Notes: generated by a model from the sequence alone, not told the origin. Positions 46,569 through 56,794 are shown, numbered from the stretch's first letter. The stretch is DNA of 64,000 nucleotides from Knoellia sp. S7-12 (GCF_040518285.1 NZ_CP155449.1:2170001-2234000); one strand, 5' to 3'. Made by a program: numbers and translations.

Positions 46569-49500
46569 GGATCCACCACCTCGGTGTCACGGCTTTCGGT
46601 CCCTTTCCTGACGAGATCGCAGTCGACTTCGATGCGTTGACGTCTGCCGGGTTGTTCCTCATCCACGGACCCACCGGCGCCGGCAAGACCAGCCTGCTCG
46701 ATGCGATCTGCTTCGCGCTCTTCGCCGACGTGCCCGGACTGCGCGACAAGCGCGGCATCGCCAGCGACCACGCGGCGCCCTCGGTCACACCATCTGTGGC
46801 ACTCGAATTCACCTGCGGCACGAGGCGATTCGCCATTCGACGTTCGCCCGCGCACGTCCGACCCAAGAAGCGTGGCACGGGCAGCATCGAGGCTCCTGCG
46901 ACCGTGACGCTCTCCGAGCTTCGAGGTGGCACATGGTCCGTGCTCTCGACCCGCAACGACGAGGCCGCCGAGGTCCTCCACGACGTCCTCGGCATGGGCA
47001 AGGAGCAGTTCGCCAAGGTGGCGATGCTGCCCCAGGGTGAGTTCGCGGCGTTCCTCACAGCCAAGGACGACGACCGTCGCGCCCTGCTCGAGAAGCTGTT
47101 CGACATCACGCGCTACGCCGACGTCGAGGAGTGGCTCGTCGACGAACGTCGCTCGAGCGAAGCCAGGGTCAGCAGCCTGCGAGGCAGCATCGACACCGAT
47201 CTGGCCCGCCTCGCAGACGTGGTCGCGGCAAGCGGCATGGGTGAGCAGCCGCTCGGCGAGGACGCCGGGGTTGTCCCCGCATCCGAAGTCGGAGCAGGCG
47301 CCCTCGATGGTCGACCCACTGTTGACGACCGTACCCGTGATGGCAGACCTGCCGTCGATCCGGCTTCCCCCGACGCCATCCGCACCCTGCTCGAGGTCAC
47401 CGGCCACGAGCTCGACGCCTTGGTGTCCGAGGCCATGGTGGCGCTTGACGCCGCCGCGGCCACCGAGGGCGCTGCTGCCACCGCTGCCGAGCGCGCTCGC
47501 AACGCCACGGCCCTGCGAGAGCGGGCTCGCCTCGCCCGAGCGACGCTCTCGGAACTCGACCGGGACGAGGACGACATCGCCGTTGCCAGGGTCACTCACG
47601 ATGCCGCCAGCCGCGCCGCCTCCGTGCGCGGCCACGTCGCCGCCATCGCGCGTGAGGCCGCCGAGGTCGAACGCGCGGCGGAGGCACTCTACGCCGCGAC
47701 CGCTCGCGTGCACGCCGTCGCTCCTGAGGCGATGAACGCTCCTGATGCGGTGGACCCGACGACCCTTATCGACCAACTCGAAGGCCATGACGACACCCTG
47801 CGTGAGCTGGTCCGGCTCGAGGCCACGCGCGCCCATCGCGCCCGGCAGACACGGGGCCACATCGACGCCATCACCGGAGCAACCCGGATTCTCGAGACGG
47901 CCGACACCGACCGGGCGAACGCCGTGGATCACGTGACCGAGGCCGAGTCCGCAGTGGCAGATGCCCTTGAGGCCGATGCCTCCCGCGAGGGTGTGGAGAG
48001 CGTCGCCGAGATTGCTCGTGACCGGCTTCGACTGGCTCGACGTGTGGTCGAGGACGAGGTGACTGTGTCGCGACTCGCCACCGCAGCCACGCAGGCTCGC
48101 ACGGCTGCCCAGGATGCCCGCGATCACGAGCAGGACGTCGTGGCCCGGCGACTCTCACAGATGGCTGCCGAGCTGGCCGAGGGTCTTGTCGATGGACAGT
48201 CGTGCCCCGTGTGCGGCGCCGACGAACATCCGGCTCCGGCTCGCGAGGGCGATCGGGTGAGCGCCGCCGAGCTCGACGATGCCCGTCTGGCCCACGCCGC
48301 CCTGTCCCGAACGCACCAGCAGTCTGAGACCGCGGCCGCCAGCGCCCAGGCCCTGCTCACCGAGGCGCTACGGGTCCTCGGAGTCGAGTCCGCGCGCGAC
48401 CTCGACCTGAGAGCCCTGACTGACGAGGCAGAGTCAGCCAGCGCTCGACAGGCCCAGGTGCAAGCCCGCGCCGCGAAGCGGGCGGCCGGCGACAAGAAGC
48501 TCGCTGCCGCGCGCGCGGAGCTGCAACGCATTGACCTGGCCGTCGCGGCGGCGCAACAGGACCTGGCCCGGGCCACCACCGTGGCCGAGCAGGCACAGCA
48601 GGCAGAGATCGCCGACGCGGCTTCCACCACCGGGCTGCTCGAGGCCCACTCGAGCTGCCCCTGCGTGCCCGCCAGCACGCGCGCCAACGCTCTGGCCGAC
48701 AAGGGCCACGGTGCTTCGACCGATCCCGGCCCGGTGTCCACCACTCACGACCTCGTGCAGGCGCATCGCCGGGTGGTGGCGGCGGCCCAGACCTGGCGCC
48801 AGTCCCTCAAACGCAGTGACGAGACGACGCTCCGTCTCGCTTCGGCGACAGAGGTCGGGCAGGCCGCAGCTGCCGAGGTGGGGTTCGGCTCGCTCGACGA
48901 GGCCTCTGCCGCTGCCATGGGACCCGCTGCCCTGGACCGGCTCCGGGACCGCCTGCACGACCACGATCGCGCGCGCTCGTCTGCGACTGCAATTCTCGAG
49001 GACGATGAGGTCATTGCGGCTGAGTCTGCTCCGGCGCCTGATCTCGATGCCGTCTCATCGGCCGCGCAGCAAGCCAAGACGGCCCTGCTCATGGCGCAGT
49101 CCGCGCAGACCGAGGCCAGCGCCACCCGTCGCTCCTTCACCACGGTGCGGTCGAGTCTGATCGCAGGCCTCGACGCGGCGGGACCAGCCCTGACACACCA
49201 CCACCGGATCAAGGAGCTCGCCGACACGTTCACCGGCGGCGGGCTCAACAACACCCTGCGCATGCGACTCACCTCGTTCGTCCTCGCCGCCCGACTCGAC
49301 ACCGTCGCCCGCCTCGCCAACGAGCGGCTCCGGATCATGGGCGACGGTCGCTACACCCTCGAGCACTCCGACCGGTTGGCCGCCCGTGGCGCGCGCAGCG
49401 GGCTGGGACTGAGGGTCCTCGACCAGTGGACGGGCGTGAGTCGTGAGACCTCGACCCTGTCGGGCGGCGAGGCCTTCATGGCCTCCCTCGCGCTGGCCCT

Positions 49501-49768
49501 CGGCCTCGCCGATGCCGTGCGCGAAGAGTCCGGAGGCTTCGACCTCGGCACGCTGTTCGTCGACGAAGGCTTCGGCACGCTCGATGACGAAAGCCTCGAG
49601 CAGGTCATCTCCGTCCTTGACTCCCTGCGCGAGGGTGGGCGAGCCGTCGGCGTCGTCTCGCACGTGGGCGAACTCCGCAGCCGCATCACCAGCCAGCTCG
49701 TCGTCCGCAAGACCGCCAGCGGGAGCACTGTCGCCATCTCCACCCCCGGAGCCGAGAGCGCGGCCTGA
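46565..49768 (+). CDS. sbcC: exonuclease SbcCD subunit C
   Basis: A 1067-residue SMC-like ATPase. Walker A is HGPTGAGKTSLLD, the zinc hook is SCPVCGAD at about residues 546-553, flanked by Ala/Glu/Arg-rich coiled coils, and the ABC signature LSGGEAFMASLALALGLAD and Walker B TLFVDEGFGTLDD close the ATPase. A second Cys pair (SSCPCVP, about residue 698) lies in the returning coil and is not a standard hook. It tethers and unwinds DNA ends for SbcD. Confidence 0.95.
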   Translation: MRIHHLGVTAFGPFPDEIAVDFDALTSAGLFLIHGPTGAGKTSLLDAICFALFADVPGLRDKRGIASDHAAPSVTPSVALEFTCGTRRFAIRRSPAHVRPKKRGTGSIEAPATVTLSELRGGTWSVLSTRNDEAAEVLHDVLGMGKEQFAKVAMLPQGEFAAFLTAKDDDRRALLEKLFDITRYADVEEWLVDERRSSEARVSSLRGSIDTDLARLADVVAASGMGEQPLGEDAGVVPASEVGAGALDGRPTVDDRTRDGRPAVDPASPDAIRTLLEVTGHELDALVSEAMVALDAAAATEGAAATAAERARNATALRERARLARATLSELDRDEDDIAVARVTHDAASRAASVRGHVAAIAREAAEVERAAEALYAATARVHAVAPEAMNAPDAVDPTTLIDQLEGHDDTLRELVRLEATRAHRARQTRGHIDAITGATRILETADTDRANAVDHVTEAESAVADALEADASREGVESVAEIARDRLRLARRVVEDEVTVSRLATAATQARTAAQDARDHEQDVVARRLSQMAAELAEGLVDGQSCPVCGADEHPAPAREGDRVSAAELDDARLAHAALSRTHQQSETAAASAQALLTEALRVLGVESARDLDLRALTDEAESASARQAQVQARAAKRAAGDKKLAAARAELQRIDLAVAAAQQDLARATTVAEQAQQAEIADAASTTGLLEAHSSCPCVPASTRANALADKGHGASTDPGPVSTTHDLVQAHRRVVAAAQTWRQSLKRSDETTLRLASATEVGQAAAAEVGFGSLDEASAAAMGPAALDRLRDRLHDHDRARSSATAILEDDEVIAAESAPAPDLDAVSSAAQQAKTALLMAQSAQTEASATRRSFTTVRSSLIAGLDAAGPALTHHHRIKELADTFTGGGLNNTLRMRLTSFVLAARLDTVARLANERLRIMGDGRYTLEHSDRLAARGARSGLGLRVLDQWTGVSRETSTLSGGEAFMASLALALGLADAVREESGGFDLGTLFVDEGFGTLDDESLEQVISVLDSLREGGRAVGVVSHVGELRSRITSQLVVRKTASGSTVAISTPGAESAA

Positions 49769-49912
49769 CCTTTGCCCGACGCAACTGCCGTCGCGAGCTG
49801 ACCAAGGGCGTGCGGCGCTCAGTTCGCGATGAACCCGGGCAGCAGTCGGTTCCGCTCCTGCGCAGGTTGATGTGAAAGACGCTTCACCGCCAGACGCGCA
49901 GGGCCCACGCAA

Positions 49913-49944
49913 GCGCCGCGTGACCCGAGAGGATCACGCGGCGC
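49913..49944. terminator. bidirectional terminator, 11-bp perfect stem
   Basis: GCGCCGCGTGA and TCACGCGGCGC pair around a 10-base loop between convergent sbcC and gcvP. The remainder of this 204-base gap shows no gene. Confidence 0.7.
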
Positions 49945-49972
49945 GAGCACACGGCATACCCGTCGTATGTGG

Positions 49973-52861
49973 TCAGTCCTCGAACGCCTCGGGCGGCGGG
50001 CACGAGCACACGAGGTGGCGGTCGCCGTAGGCGCCGTCGATGCGTCGGACCGGCGGCCAGTACTTCGCGAGGGGGTCGACGCCCTGCGGGAAGGCCGCCT
50101 CTTGACGGGTGTAGTCCACGTCCCAGTCCCCCGCGAGCGAGATCGCAGTGTGCGGCGCGCCCCTCAGAACACTCGTTGCGGCGCTGCCCGCAGCGCCGAC
50201 GGCGTCGATCTCCTCGCGGATCGCGATCATCGCGTCGCAGAAGCGATCGAGCTCGAGCTTGTCCTCGCTCTCGGTGGGCTCGACCATGAGCGTCCCGGCG
50301 ACGGGAAAGGACATCGTCGGGGCGTGGAAGCCGTAGTCGATGAGCCGCTTCGCGATGTCGTCCACGCTCACGCCCGTCTCCTTGGTGAGCGGGCGCACAT
50401 CGAGGATGCATTCGTGGGCGACGAGGCCGCCCTCACCCGAGTAGAGCACCGGGTAGTGGTCTCGCAGCCGCGCCGCGACGTAGTTGGCGTTGAGGACGGC
50501 CACCTCGGTCGCACGGCGCAGACCCGCCGCACCCATGAGGCGCACATAGGCCCACGAGATCGGCAGGATGCCCGCCGAGCCGTAGGGCGCGCCCGACACC
50601 GGGCCGACGCCGGTCTCGGGACCGGCCTTGCCGTCGAGGGGGTGGTTGGGGAGGAAGGGTGCGAGGTGCTCGCGGCAGGCCACGGGGCCGACGCCGGGAC
50701 CGCCACCACCGTGCGGGATGCAGAACGTCTTGTGCAGGTTGAGGTGCGACACATCGGCACCAAAACGACCCGGCTGAGCCAGACCGACGAGGGCGTTGAG
50801 GTTGGCCCCGTCGACATAGACCTGACCGCCGGCGTCGTGCACCATCGCGCACAGGTCGGTGATCGTGTCCTCGAAGACACCGTGGGTCGACGGGTAGGTC
50901 ACCATGATCGCCGCGAGGTCGTCGCGGTGCTCCTCGACCTTGACCTTGAGGTCGTCCATGTCGACGTTGCCCGTGATGACGTCGGTCTTGACGACGACGA
51001 CCTTCATGCCGGCCATGACCGCACTGGCGGCGTTGGTGCCATGAGCACTGGCCGGGATGAGGCAGACGGTGCGCTCGCCCTGGCCCTGGGAGCGGTGGTA
51101 GGCGGCGATGGCCAGGAGGCCGGCGAATTCACCCTGCGATCCAGCATTGGGCTGCAGGGACACCGCGTCGTAGCCGGTGATGTCGCAGAGCCACTGCGAC
51201 AGCTCGTCGATGAGGTGGCGGATCCCCTCGGTCTGGTCAAGTGGTGCGAACGGGTGGAGATCGGCGAACTCGGGCCACGTGATGGCGAGCATCTCGGTCG
51301 TCGCGTTGAGCTTCATCGTGCACGAGCCGAGCGGGATCATCCCTCGGTCGAGGGCAAAGTCCCGGTCGGAGAGGCGCCGCAGGTAGCGCAGCATCGACGT
51401 CTCACTGTGATGGCTCGTGAAGACCGGGTGGGTGAGGTAGTCGGAGGTGCGCACGAGCGCCTCGTCCCAAGCGGGCTGGGCGATCTGGATACCCGTCGGT
51501 CCATCGACCCCGAACGCGCGGCACACCTTCGCCACGTCGTCGAGCTCGGTCGTCTCGTCGACAGAGAGGAGCACCGTGTCGGCATCGTGGCGCCAGACGT
51601 TGGTGCCCTGCTCCAGAGCCGCCTCGACGATCTCGTCGGCACGACCCGGCACGCGGATCGACAGCGTGTCAAAGCCCGCTTCACTGTCCACGTCGACGCC
51701 ACCGGCGCGCAGCGCGTCCGCCAGCGTCGTGGCGTGCGCGTGGATCCGCAGCGCGATGGCGCGCAGACCGCGAGGACCGTGATAGACGGCATACATGCTG
51801 GCCATGACGGCCAGAAGGACCTGCGCCGTGCAGATGTTGGAGGTCGCCTTCTCGCGCCGGATGTGCTGTTCGCGCGTCTGGAGAGCAAGCCGGTATGCCG
51901 GTGCTCCCGTCACGTCGACCGAGACACCGACGAGCCGGCCCGGAAGGGTCCGCTCAAGTCCGGCTCGCACGGACATGTAGCCGGCGTGCGGTCCACCGAA
52001 GCCCATCGGGACACCGAACCGCTGCGTGGTTCCGACGGCGATGTCGGCGCCCCACTCCCCCGGCGCCGTGGCCAGCGTCAAAGCCATGAGGTCGGCGGCG
52101 GCCGTGACGAGCGCGCCAGCCTCATGGGCCGCCTCGGCGAGGGCGCGGTGGTTGCGAAGGCGGCCGTGGAGGTCGGGGTACTGCACGAGAACACCAAAGA
52201 CGTCACGACCTCCGGCAGCCGCGACCAGGGTGTCGCGTGAGGTCACCGAGGACAGGTCGGCGACAACGATCTCGATGCCGAGCGGGAGGGCCCGGGTGCG
52301 CATCACGGCCAGCGTCTGGGGAAAGGTCGCCTCGTCGACGAGCAGGACCGCGTCGCCCGCGGCCTTGCTCGAGCGGCGCATCAGGGTCATCGCCTCGGCC
52401 GCGGCCGTGGACTCGTCGAGTAATGATGCGCCTGCGGTACTCAGCGCAGTGAGGTCGCCGACGACCGTCTGGAAGTTGAGGAGTGCTTCGAGCCGGCCCT
52501 GGGATATCTCGGGCTGGTAGGGCGTGTAGGCGGTGTACCAGGCGGGGTTCTCGAGGACGTTGCGCTGGATGACCGCCGGCGTGACCGTGCCGTAGTAGCC
52601 CAGCCCGATCATCGAGGTGAGGACCTGGTTGCGGGCGGCGAGGGCCCGCAACTCCTTGACGACGGCGCGCTCTGACTCAGCCGGAACGATGTCCATGGCC
52701 TCGGTCGCGCGGATGGCATCCGGCACGGCGGTTGCGGTGAGTTCGTCGAGGCTGGCACGTCCGATCGTGGCGAGCATCTCGGCGACGTCACCGTCGCTCG
52801 GGCCGATGTGGCGCTCCGCAAAGGCGGGCAGGTCACTGGTGTGGATCGTGGTCTGGGTCAT
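49973..52861 (-). CDS. gcvP: glycine dehydrogenase (decarboxylating), P protein
   Basis: A 962-residue fused P protein of the glycine cleavage system. It decarboxylates glycine and passes the aminomethyl group to lipoyl GcvH. The N-terminal half ([17 protein letters not shown] start) and C-terminal half are duplicates; the PLP lysine is in [17 protein letters not shown]. The ATG is preceded by a glycine riboswitch of about 107 bases. gcvH lies 3 kb upstream in the same direction; gcvT is not in this window. Gene order matches M. tuberculosis Rv1826-Rv1832. Confidence 0.96.
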   Translation of the reverse strand: MTQTTIHTSDLPAFAERHIGPSDGDVAEMLATIGRASLDELTATAVPDAIRATEAMDIVPAESERAVVKELRALAARNQVLTSMIGLGYYGTVTPAVIQRNVLENPAWYTAYTPYQPEISQGRLEALLNFQTVVGDLTALSTAGASLLDESTAAAEAMTLMRRSSKAAGDAVLLVDEATFPQTLAVMRTRALPLGIEIVVADLSSVTSRDTLVAAAGGRDVFGVLVQYPDLHGRLRNHRALAEAAHEAGALVTAAADLMALTLATAPGEWGADIAVGTTQRFGVPMGFGGPHAGYMSVRAGLERTLPGRLVGVSVDVTGAPAYRLALQTREQHIRREKATSNICTAQVLLAVMASMYAVYHGPRGLRAIALRIHAHATTLADALRAGGVDVDSEAGFDTLSIRVPGRADEIVEAALEQGTNVWRHDADTVLLSVDETTELDDVAKVCRAFGVDGPTGIQIAQPAWDEALVRTSDYLTHPVFTSHHSETSMLRYLRRLSDRDFALDRGMIPLGSCTMKLNATTEMLAITWPEFADLHPFAPLDQTEGIRHLIDELSQWLCDITGYDAVSLQPNAGSQGEFAGLLAIAAYHRSQGQGERTVCLIPASAHGTNAASAVMAGMKVVVVKTDVITGNVDMDDLKVKVEEHRDDLAAIMVTYPSTHGVFEDTITDLCAMVHDAGGQVYVDGANLNALVGLAQPGRFGADVSHLNLHKTFCIPHGGGGPGVGPVACREHLAPFLPNHPLDGKAGPETGVGPVSGAPYGSAGILPISWAYVRLMGAAGLRRATEVAVLNANYVAARLRDHYPVLYSGEGGLVAHECILDVRPLTKETGVSVDDIAKRLIDYGFHAPTMSFPVAGTLMVEPTESEDKLELDRFCDAMIAIREEIDAVGAAGSAATSVLRGAPHTAISLAGDWDVDYTRQEAAFPQGVDPLAKYWPPVRRIDGAYGDRHLVCSCPPPEAFED

Positions 52862-52920
52862 GAGGGTGAGGCTCCTGGCACACGGGCGGGCACGGGCCTC
52901 CCCTTCTGTCGCGGCATGAG

Positions 52921-53027
52921 CCGTCTCAGAGGTGCCTGATCCGTGCAGTCCTTTGCGCCTGAGAGGTTCCGGGGAGTTTGCCCCTTCGGCGCCCTGGCTC
53001 CAACTGGACCAGGGACTCTCCCGCACG
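52921..53027 (-). ncRNA. glycine riboswitch (single aptamer)
   Basis: Read on the minus strand, GCGGGAGAG opens the aptamer, GCGCCGAAGGGGCAA and AACCTCTCAGGCGCAAAGGAC form the conserved core (given in parts), and ACTGCACGGATCAGGCACCTCTGAGA closes it (core words CTGCACGGA, CAGGCACCTCTG). Only one complete aptamer is visible rather than the frequent tandem pair. It lies 60 bases before the gcvP start and probably switches gcvP on with glycine. Confidence 0.9.
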
Positions 53028-53050
53028 GTGTTTGCGGCGCCGTCAGCGTA

Positions 53051-53082
53051 ACAAACGGCGCGTACCCCGAAGGGCACACGCC
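53051..53082 (-). terminator. intrinsic terminator with TTCG loop
   Basis: The minus-strand RNA folds GGCGTGTGCCC with GGGTACGCGCC (two G-U pairs) around TTCG, followed by GTTTGTT. It ends the MerR transcript before the gcvP riboswitch promoter. Confidence 0.75.
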
Positions 53083-53107
53083 GTCATCGAGAGTGTCTGG
53101 GTGGGTG

Positions 53108-53683
53108 TCAGGCGAGTCGCGCGGCCCGACGTGCACTGAGCTCGTCATCGGGGTGCGCTGCCGGCGTCTCGTCGGAGAGGCGCTCGCTCGGGAGGTGGGA
53201 CAGGTCGCCCTCGACCTCTCGCCAGACCTTGCCGACTGCGATGCCGAAGACGCCCTGGCCACCCTGGAGCAGGTCGATGACCTCTTCGTCGGATGTGCAC
53301 TCGTAGACCGATGCACCGTCGCTCATGAGGGTGATCTGGGCAAGGTCGTCGACGCCGCGGTCACGCAACACCTGGACGGCGCCGCGGATCTGCTGCAGCG
53401 AGACACCGGTGTCGAGCAGGCGCTTGACGATCTTGAGCGCGAGGATGTCGCGGAAGCCGTAGAGCCGCTGCGAACCCGAGCCTGCCGCTCCCCGCACCGA
53501 GGGCTCCACGAGTGAGGTGCGGGCCCAGTAGTCGAGCTGACGGTAGGTGATGCCGGCGGCCTGGCACGCGGTCGGACCTCGGTAGCCCATCTCCTCGTCG
53601 AGGGTGGGCAAGTCGTCCGTGAACAGCAGACCCTGTGCCGCGATGGGCACATGAGCCTTGGGGTGTTCTTCGATGGCGTTCAC
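53108..53683 (-). CDS. MerR family transcriptional regulator
   Basis: A 191-residue MerR-type regulator with DNA-binding domain at about 30-105: GYRGPTACQAAGITYRQLDYWARTSLVEPS and RLYGFRDILALKIVKRLLDTGVSLQQI (read in parts). The C-terminal domain is short and lacks Cys ligands, so the effector is unknown. The GTG at 53683 with AGGAGG 5 bases upstream decides the start against a GTG 7 codons earlier. It corresponds by position to Rv1830 of M. tuberculosis. Confidence 0.88.
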   Translation of the reverse strand: MNAIEEHPKAHVPIAAQGLLFTDDLPTLDEEMGYRGPTACQAAGITYRQLDYWARTSLVEPSVRGAAGSGSQRLYGFRDILALKIVKRLLDTGVSLQQIRGAVQVLRDRGVDDLAQITLMSDGASVYECTSDEEVIDLLQGGQGVFGIAVGKVWREVEGDLSHLPSERLSDETPAAHPDDELSARRAARLA

Positions 53684-53828
53684 GCCAGCCTCCTGCTGCA
53701 CCACGGTGCCTGTAACTACATGGACGTCGTTCTCTTGGTGGTGACGCTAGGGCGCGGAAGACCCGGGGTCAACTACCACTGGACCCTAACCTCATGCGTG
53801 TCGTGAGTAACATCAGTAACACTCACCC

Positions 53829-54332
53829 TCAACTTGACGGTTGGTCTCCGGTGTCGAAGTCGTCGGCAGAAACGTGGTCGAGGAACTCCTTGAACTTCTC
53901 GACCTCGTTCTCTTCCTGCTCCTCCTCGGCCATGGCGACACCGGCCTCGTCGAGCAGGTCCTCGGTCGTGACGATGTCGACCCCGAAGCGCAGCGCCAGC
54001 GCGATGGCATCCGAGGAACGCGAGTCGATGCTCTGCCCTCCCCCGTCTGCGCCACCGTCGATGTCCAGCACCGCGTGGAAGACACCCTCCTCCAGTCGCG
54101 TGATGCGGACCCGGAGCAGTGTGTGCCCCAGGCCATCGAGGAGGTTCTTGATGAGGTCGTGCGTGAGGGGCCGCGGTGGGACCACGCCCTGCTGGGCGTA
54201 GGCGATCGCGGCAGCCTCGGCCGCCCCGACCCAGATGGGCAGGTATCGACTGCCGTCCCGCTCACGGAGCAGGACGATGGGCTGATTCGTCGGCATCTCG
54301 ACTCGAACCCCAAGGACGTCCAGTGACTTCAC
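53829..54332 (-). CDS. bifunctional nuclease (BFN/DUF151) family protein
   Basis: A 167-residue protein of the BFN/DUF151 family: LDVLGVRVEMPTNQPIVLLRE, RYLPIWVGAAEAAAIAYAQQG and PLTHDLIKNLLDGLG are its signatures, and SIDSRSSDAIALALRFGVDI the conserved core. Related proteins have been reported to cleave DNA and RNA; the bacterial role is unclear. The C-terminus is a highly acidic tail. It corresponds by position to Rv1829, between two MerR genes. Confidence 0.9.
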   Translation of the reverse strand: MKSLDVLGVRVEMPTNQPIVLLRERDGSRYLPIWVGAAEAAAIAYAQQGVVPPRPLTHDLIKNLLDGLGHTLLRVRITRLEEGVFHAVLDIDGGADGGGQSIDSRSSDAIALALRFGVDIVTTEDLLDEAGVAMAEEEQEENEVEKFKEFLDHVSADDFDTGDQPSS

Positions 54333-54349
54333 CCTTCCACCGTACGTCG

Positions 54350-55048
54350 TCAGGGTCGGGCCAGACCACCCTTGACCAGCGCGGCGTGCAACTGCAGGCA
54401 GAGGTGGGCGACATCCGCCTGGTCCTTGGCGCGTCCCGCGGTTCGCCGAGTGCTCATCGCCTGCTCGACCAGGCCGACTTCGCGATCGGCTGCAGTGCGG
54501 AACGGGCGCAAGTGGCGCGCTTCGATCCCGTATGCCGCGAGGCCGGCGGCGGCATGCGCCGCCTGGAGGTCGGCTCCCGAGAAATGGCCCTCGACATCGG
54601 CGCGCAGAACGCCGAAACCCTCCAGCGATGAGATCGTCTCGAGGTCGAGCCCGGTGGCGGTCGTCAACTCGTAGCGAGTGAGGCGGACCGCGACCCCGGG
54701 CAGGAGACTGTTGGCGTCGGGGACGTCAGGGTCGGACTCCGGGGCCGGTGGACGCGGGCGCGCGTCGGCGTCAGCGGTCGGCTCGAGCCCGCGGTCGAGT
54801 GCATCCAGTGCCTCGCGGATGACCTTGAGCGGCCAGAACCGGTCGCGCTGCGCGCGCAGGACATAGCGCAGACGTTCGACATCAGCGGGCGCGTAGGTGC
54901 GGTAGCCGGCGGCAGTGCGCTTCGGCTCGACCAAACCCTCGACCTCGAGGAATCTGATCTTGGAGATGCTGACCTCCGGGAACTCCTCGCGCAGCGCGTC
55001 GAGGACCTTCCCGATGGTCAGCGGCCGCTCAGGCCCGCTTGCCGGCAT
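54350..55048 (-). CDS. ftsR: MerR family regulator, FtsR/Rv1828 type
   Basis: A 232-residue MerR regulator: TIGKVLDALREEFPEVSISKIRFLEVEGLVEPKRT and GYRTYAPADVERLRYVLRAQRD cover the winged helix (given in parts), followed by an acidic/proline linker and a helical C-terminal domain. In Corynebacterium glutamicum the homologue FtsR activates ftsZ, and M. tuberculosis Rv1828 occupies the same place. The ATG overlaps the GarA-like gene by 20 bases. Confidence 0.88.
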   Translation of the reverse strand: MPASGPERPLTIGKVLDALREEFPEVSISKIRFLEVEGLVEPKRTAAGYRTYAPADVERLRYVLRAQRDRFWPLKVIREALDALDRGLEPTADADARPRPPAPESDPDVPDANSLLPGVAVRLTRYELTTATGLDLETISSLEGFGVLRADVEGHFSGADLQAAHAAAGLAAYGIEARHLRPFRTAADREVGLVEQAMSTRRTAGRAKDQADVAHLCLQLHAALVKGGLARP

Positions 55049-55487
55049 AGAAGACGAGGCGGTACTTGCCGATCTGCACCTCGTCGCCCGTCTGCAGCAC
55101 CGACTCGTCGATCCGCTCGCGATTGACGTAGGTCCCGTTGAGGGAGCCGACGTCCTTGACGACGAAGTGGTCCTGCGCGCGCTCGAACGTCGCGTGTTGC
55201 CTCGACACCGTGACGTCGTCGAGGAAGATGTCGCTCTCCGGGTGACGACCCGAGGACACGACGTCGTCGTCGAGAAGGAACCGCGCCCCGGTGTTGGGGC
55301 CACGCAGGACGACGAGCAGGGCAGTGCCGGGACGAAGCGCCTCGACGGTGGCCTGGTCGGCACGGGTGAGGACGTGCTCGCTCTCGTGGACGACGTCGGA
55401 CTTCTCGAGCCCTGGCACCGCCTGGAAGCGCATCGTCGTCGACGACTCCGGCTCGCGCTCGGGGGTCTCGCGACTGTCGTCACTCAT
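55029..55487 (-). CDS. garA: FHA domain protein, GarA/OdhI type
   Basis: A 152-residue FHA protein. GarA/OdhI binds and inhibits 2-oxoglutarate dehydrogenase and regulates glutamate metabolism until phosphorylated by PknB/PknG on an N-terminal Thr-Thr motif; here EPESSTTMRFQAV carries adjacent threonines. The FHA core has SGRHPESDIFLDDVTVSRQHA and DVGSLNGTYVNRE, including the phosphothreonine-binding Arg, Ser and Asn. ATG 55487 follows a GAGGAGCC ribosome site. The neighbouring gcv genes link it to one-carbon and nitrogen metabolism. Confidence 0.93.
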   Translation of the reverse strand: MSDDSRETPEREPESSTTMRFQAVPGLEKSDVVHESEHVLTRADQATVEALRPGTALLVVLRGPNTGARFLLDDDVVSSGRHPESDIFLDDVTVSRQHATFERAQDHFVVKDVGSLNGTYVNRERIDESVLQTGDEVQIGKYRLVFYAGKRA

Positions 55488-55617
55488 CTGTGAGGCTCCT
55501 CGTCTGCGGGGATGGGTCAGGGCTACGGGTTCGGTGAACACGGTTCTGCGCTGAAGCACTCACCCTAGATGACCACCTTGGGGATGAACAGGCGGTTGGC
55601 CGTGGATGGCCTGCGAA

Positions 55618-56007
55618 TCAGCTGAGCTGTTGCTGATAGGCCTCGACATCGAGCAGACCCTCGACGGCTGCGGCGTCGCTGGGCTTCAGTTCGTACATCC
55701 AGCCCTCACCGTAGGGATCGGAGTTCACGAGCTCGGGTGAGGCGTCCAAGGAGGCGTTGACGGCCGAGACCTCGCCGGCGAGCGGGGCATAGAGGTCGCT
55801 GACGGACTTGGTCGACTCGACCTCACCGCAGGCGTCCCCGACGGCGATGGTGTCCCCCACGGCAGGGAGGCTGACGTAGACGACGTCACCGAGAGCGTCC
55901 TGCGCGAACGAGGTGATCCCGATCCGAACGGTTCCGTCGTCGGAGGCGCGCACCCACTCGTGCTCGGCGGTGTAGCGCAGGTTGCTCGGGTACTCGAGGT
56001 CGCTCAT
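55618..56007 (-). CDS. gcvH: glycine cleavage system H protein
   Basis: A 129-residue lipoyl carrier of the glycine cleavage system. YTAEHEWVRA starts the fold, GDVVYVSLPAVGD follows, and the lipoylated lysine is in GEVESTKSVSDLYAP. NSDPYGEGWMYELKPSD ends the conserved domain. It is 3 kb from gcvP, with the regulators between, exactly as in M. tuberculosis. Confidence 0.96.
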   Translation of the reverse strand: MSDLEYPSNLRYTAEHEWVRASDDGTVRIGITSFAQDALGDVVYVSLPAVGDTIAVGDACGEVESTKSVSDLYAPLAGEVSAVNASLDASPELVNSDPYGEGWMYELKPSDAAAVEGLLDVEAYQQQLS

Positions 56008-56029
56008 CGTTGGGCTCCTTCAGGTCCGT

Positions 56030-56794
56030 TCAGGACGTCGTGGGACTGGGTACGGGTCGAGCGTACTGAGGCTCGGAAACGGTCTGCAACGCGGACACCG
56101 TGACCTCCTCCTTGGTTTCGACACCCGCCTCACCCTTGGCGGTGCGAACCGACTCGGTCACGCCACCGGGGATCTCCATGGCGGACGCGAGCGTGGAGCC
56201 GTCACCGATCGCCGTGACGACGTAGGGAGCAGTCACGGCCTTGCCCGAGATCGCGATCCCGCCCTCATCATCGGTGAAGTAGGTGTTGGCGACAACGCGC
56301 ACATTGTTGATCTCAACCGCCTCGGCGCCGGCGTCGCGCAACTCCTGAAGTGTGTCGAGAAGCAGGGGTGCCGTGACACCGTTCTCGGGGTCGCGGATCG
56401 TCAGGACGATCCCGGGACCTTTGGCGGGGACGGTTCCAGCCATGATCGCGAGCGAGTCCAGCCGCTGCTGCGCCGCCTGCTGGGCTTCGGTGAGACTCGT
56501 GGTGGTGCTCTTGAGCCGATCGCGGGAGAGCTGAAGGGTCTGGATCTCCTCGGCGAGCCGGTTGCCGTCCTGGTCCACCGTGTCGAGGATGCGGATCAGC
56601 TCGTCCTCGCGCAGGTCCTCGAGGCCCTCGATCGACGTCTGGTGCACCTGGGCTGCGATGGCGAAACCAAGACCGAGAGCGAGGACGGTGGCCAGGACGT
56701 TGGCCTTGGTCGGGCGCGGACGACCTGCGCGGCCCAGCCGATGCCAAGCCTTGCGCGAGCCACCCTCCGAGGCCGCGCCATCCTGCTCACTCAT
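56030..56794 (-). CDS. DUF881 family membrane-anchored protein
   Basis: A 254-residue protein with one N-terminal membrane segment (VLATVLALGLGFAIAAQVHQ), a coiled-coil stretch (about 70-115) and the DUF881 extracytoplasmic domain: AGTVPAKGPGIVLTIRD, LRDAGAEAVEINNVRVVANTYF and APYVVTAIGDGSTLASAM. The family is near-universal in Gram-positive bacteria next to cell-division or phospholipid genes; its role is unknown. It is one of two paralogues flanking the SBP gene. Confidence 0.9.
   Translation of the reverse strand: MSEQDGAASEGGSRKAWHRLGRAGRPRPTKANVLATVLALGLGFAIAAQVHQTSIEGLEDLREDELIRILDTVDQDGNRLAEEIQTLQLSRDRLKSTTTSLTEAQQAAQQRLDSLAIMAGTVPAKGPGIVLTIRDPENGVTAPLLLDTLQELRDAGAEAVEINNVRVVANTYFTDDEGGIAISGKAVTAPYVVTAIGDGSTLASAMEIPGGVTESVRTAKGEAGVETKEEVTVSALQTVSEPQYARPVPSPTTS

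Noticed and set aside
46253..48127. 624-codon minus-strand frame opposite sbcDC
   Set aside because: Antisense shadow of SbcC coiled coil with no family features.
53686..53828. Longer MerR start and extra gene before the MerR gene
   Set aside because: The AGGAGG site fixes the GTG at 53683; the remaining bases hold only promoter-like sequence.
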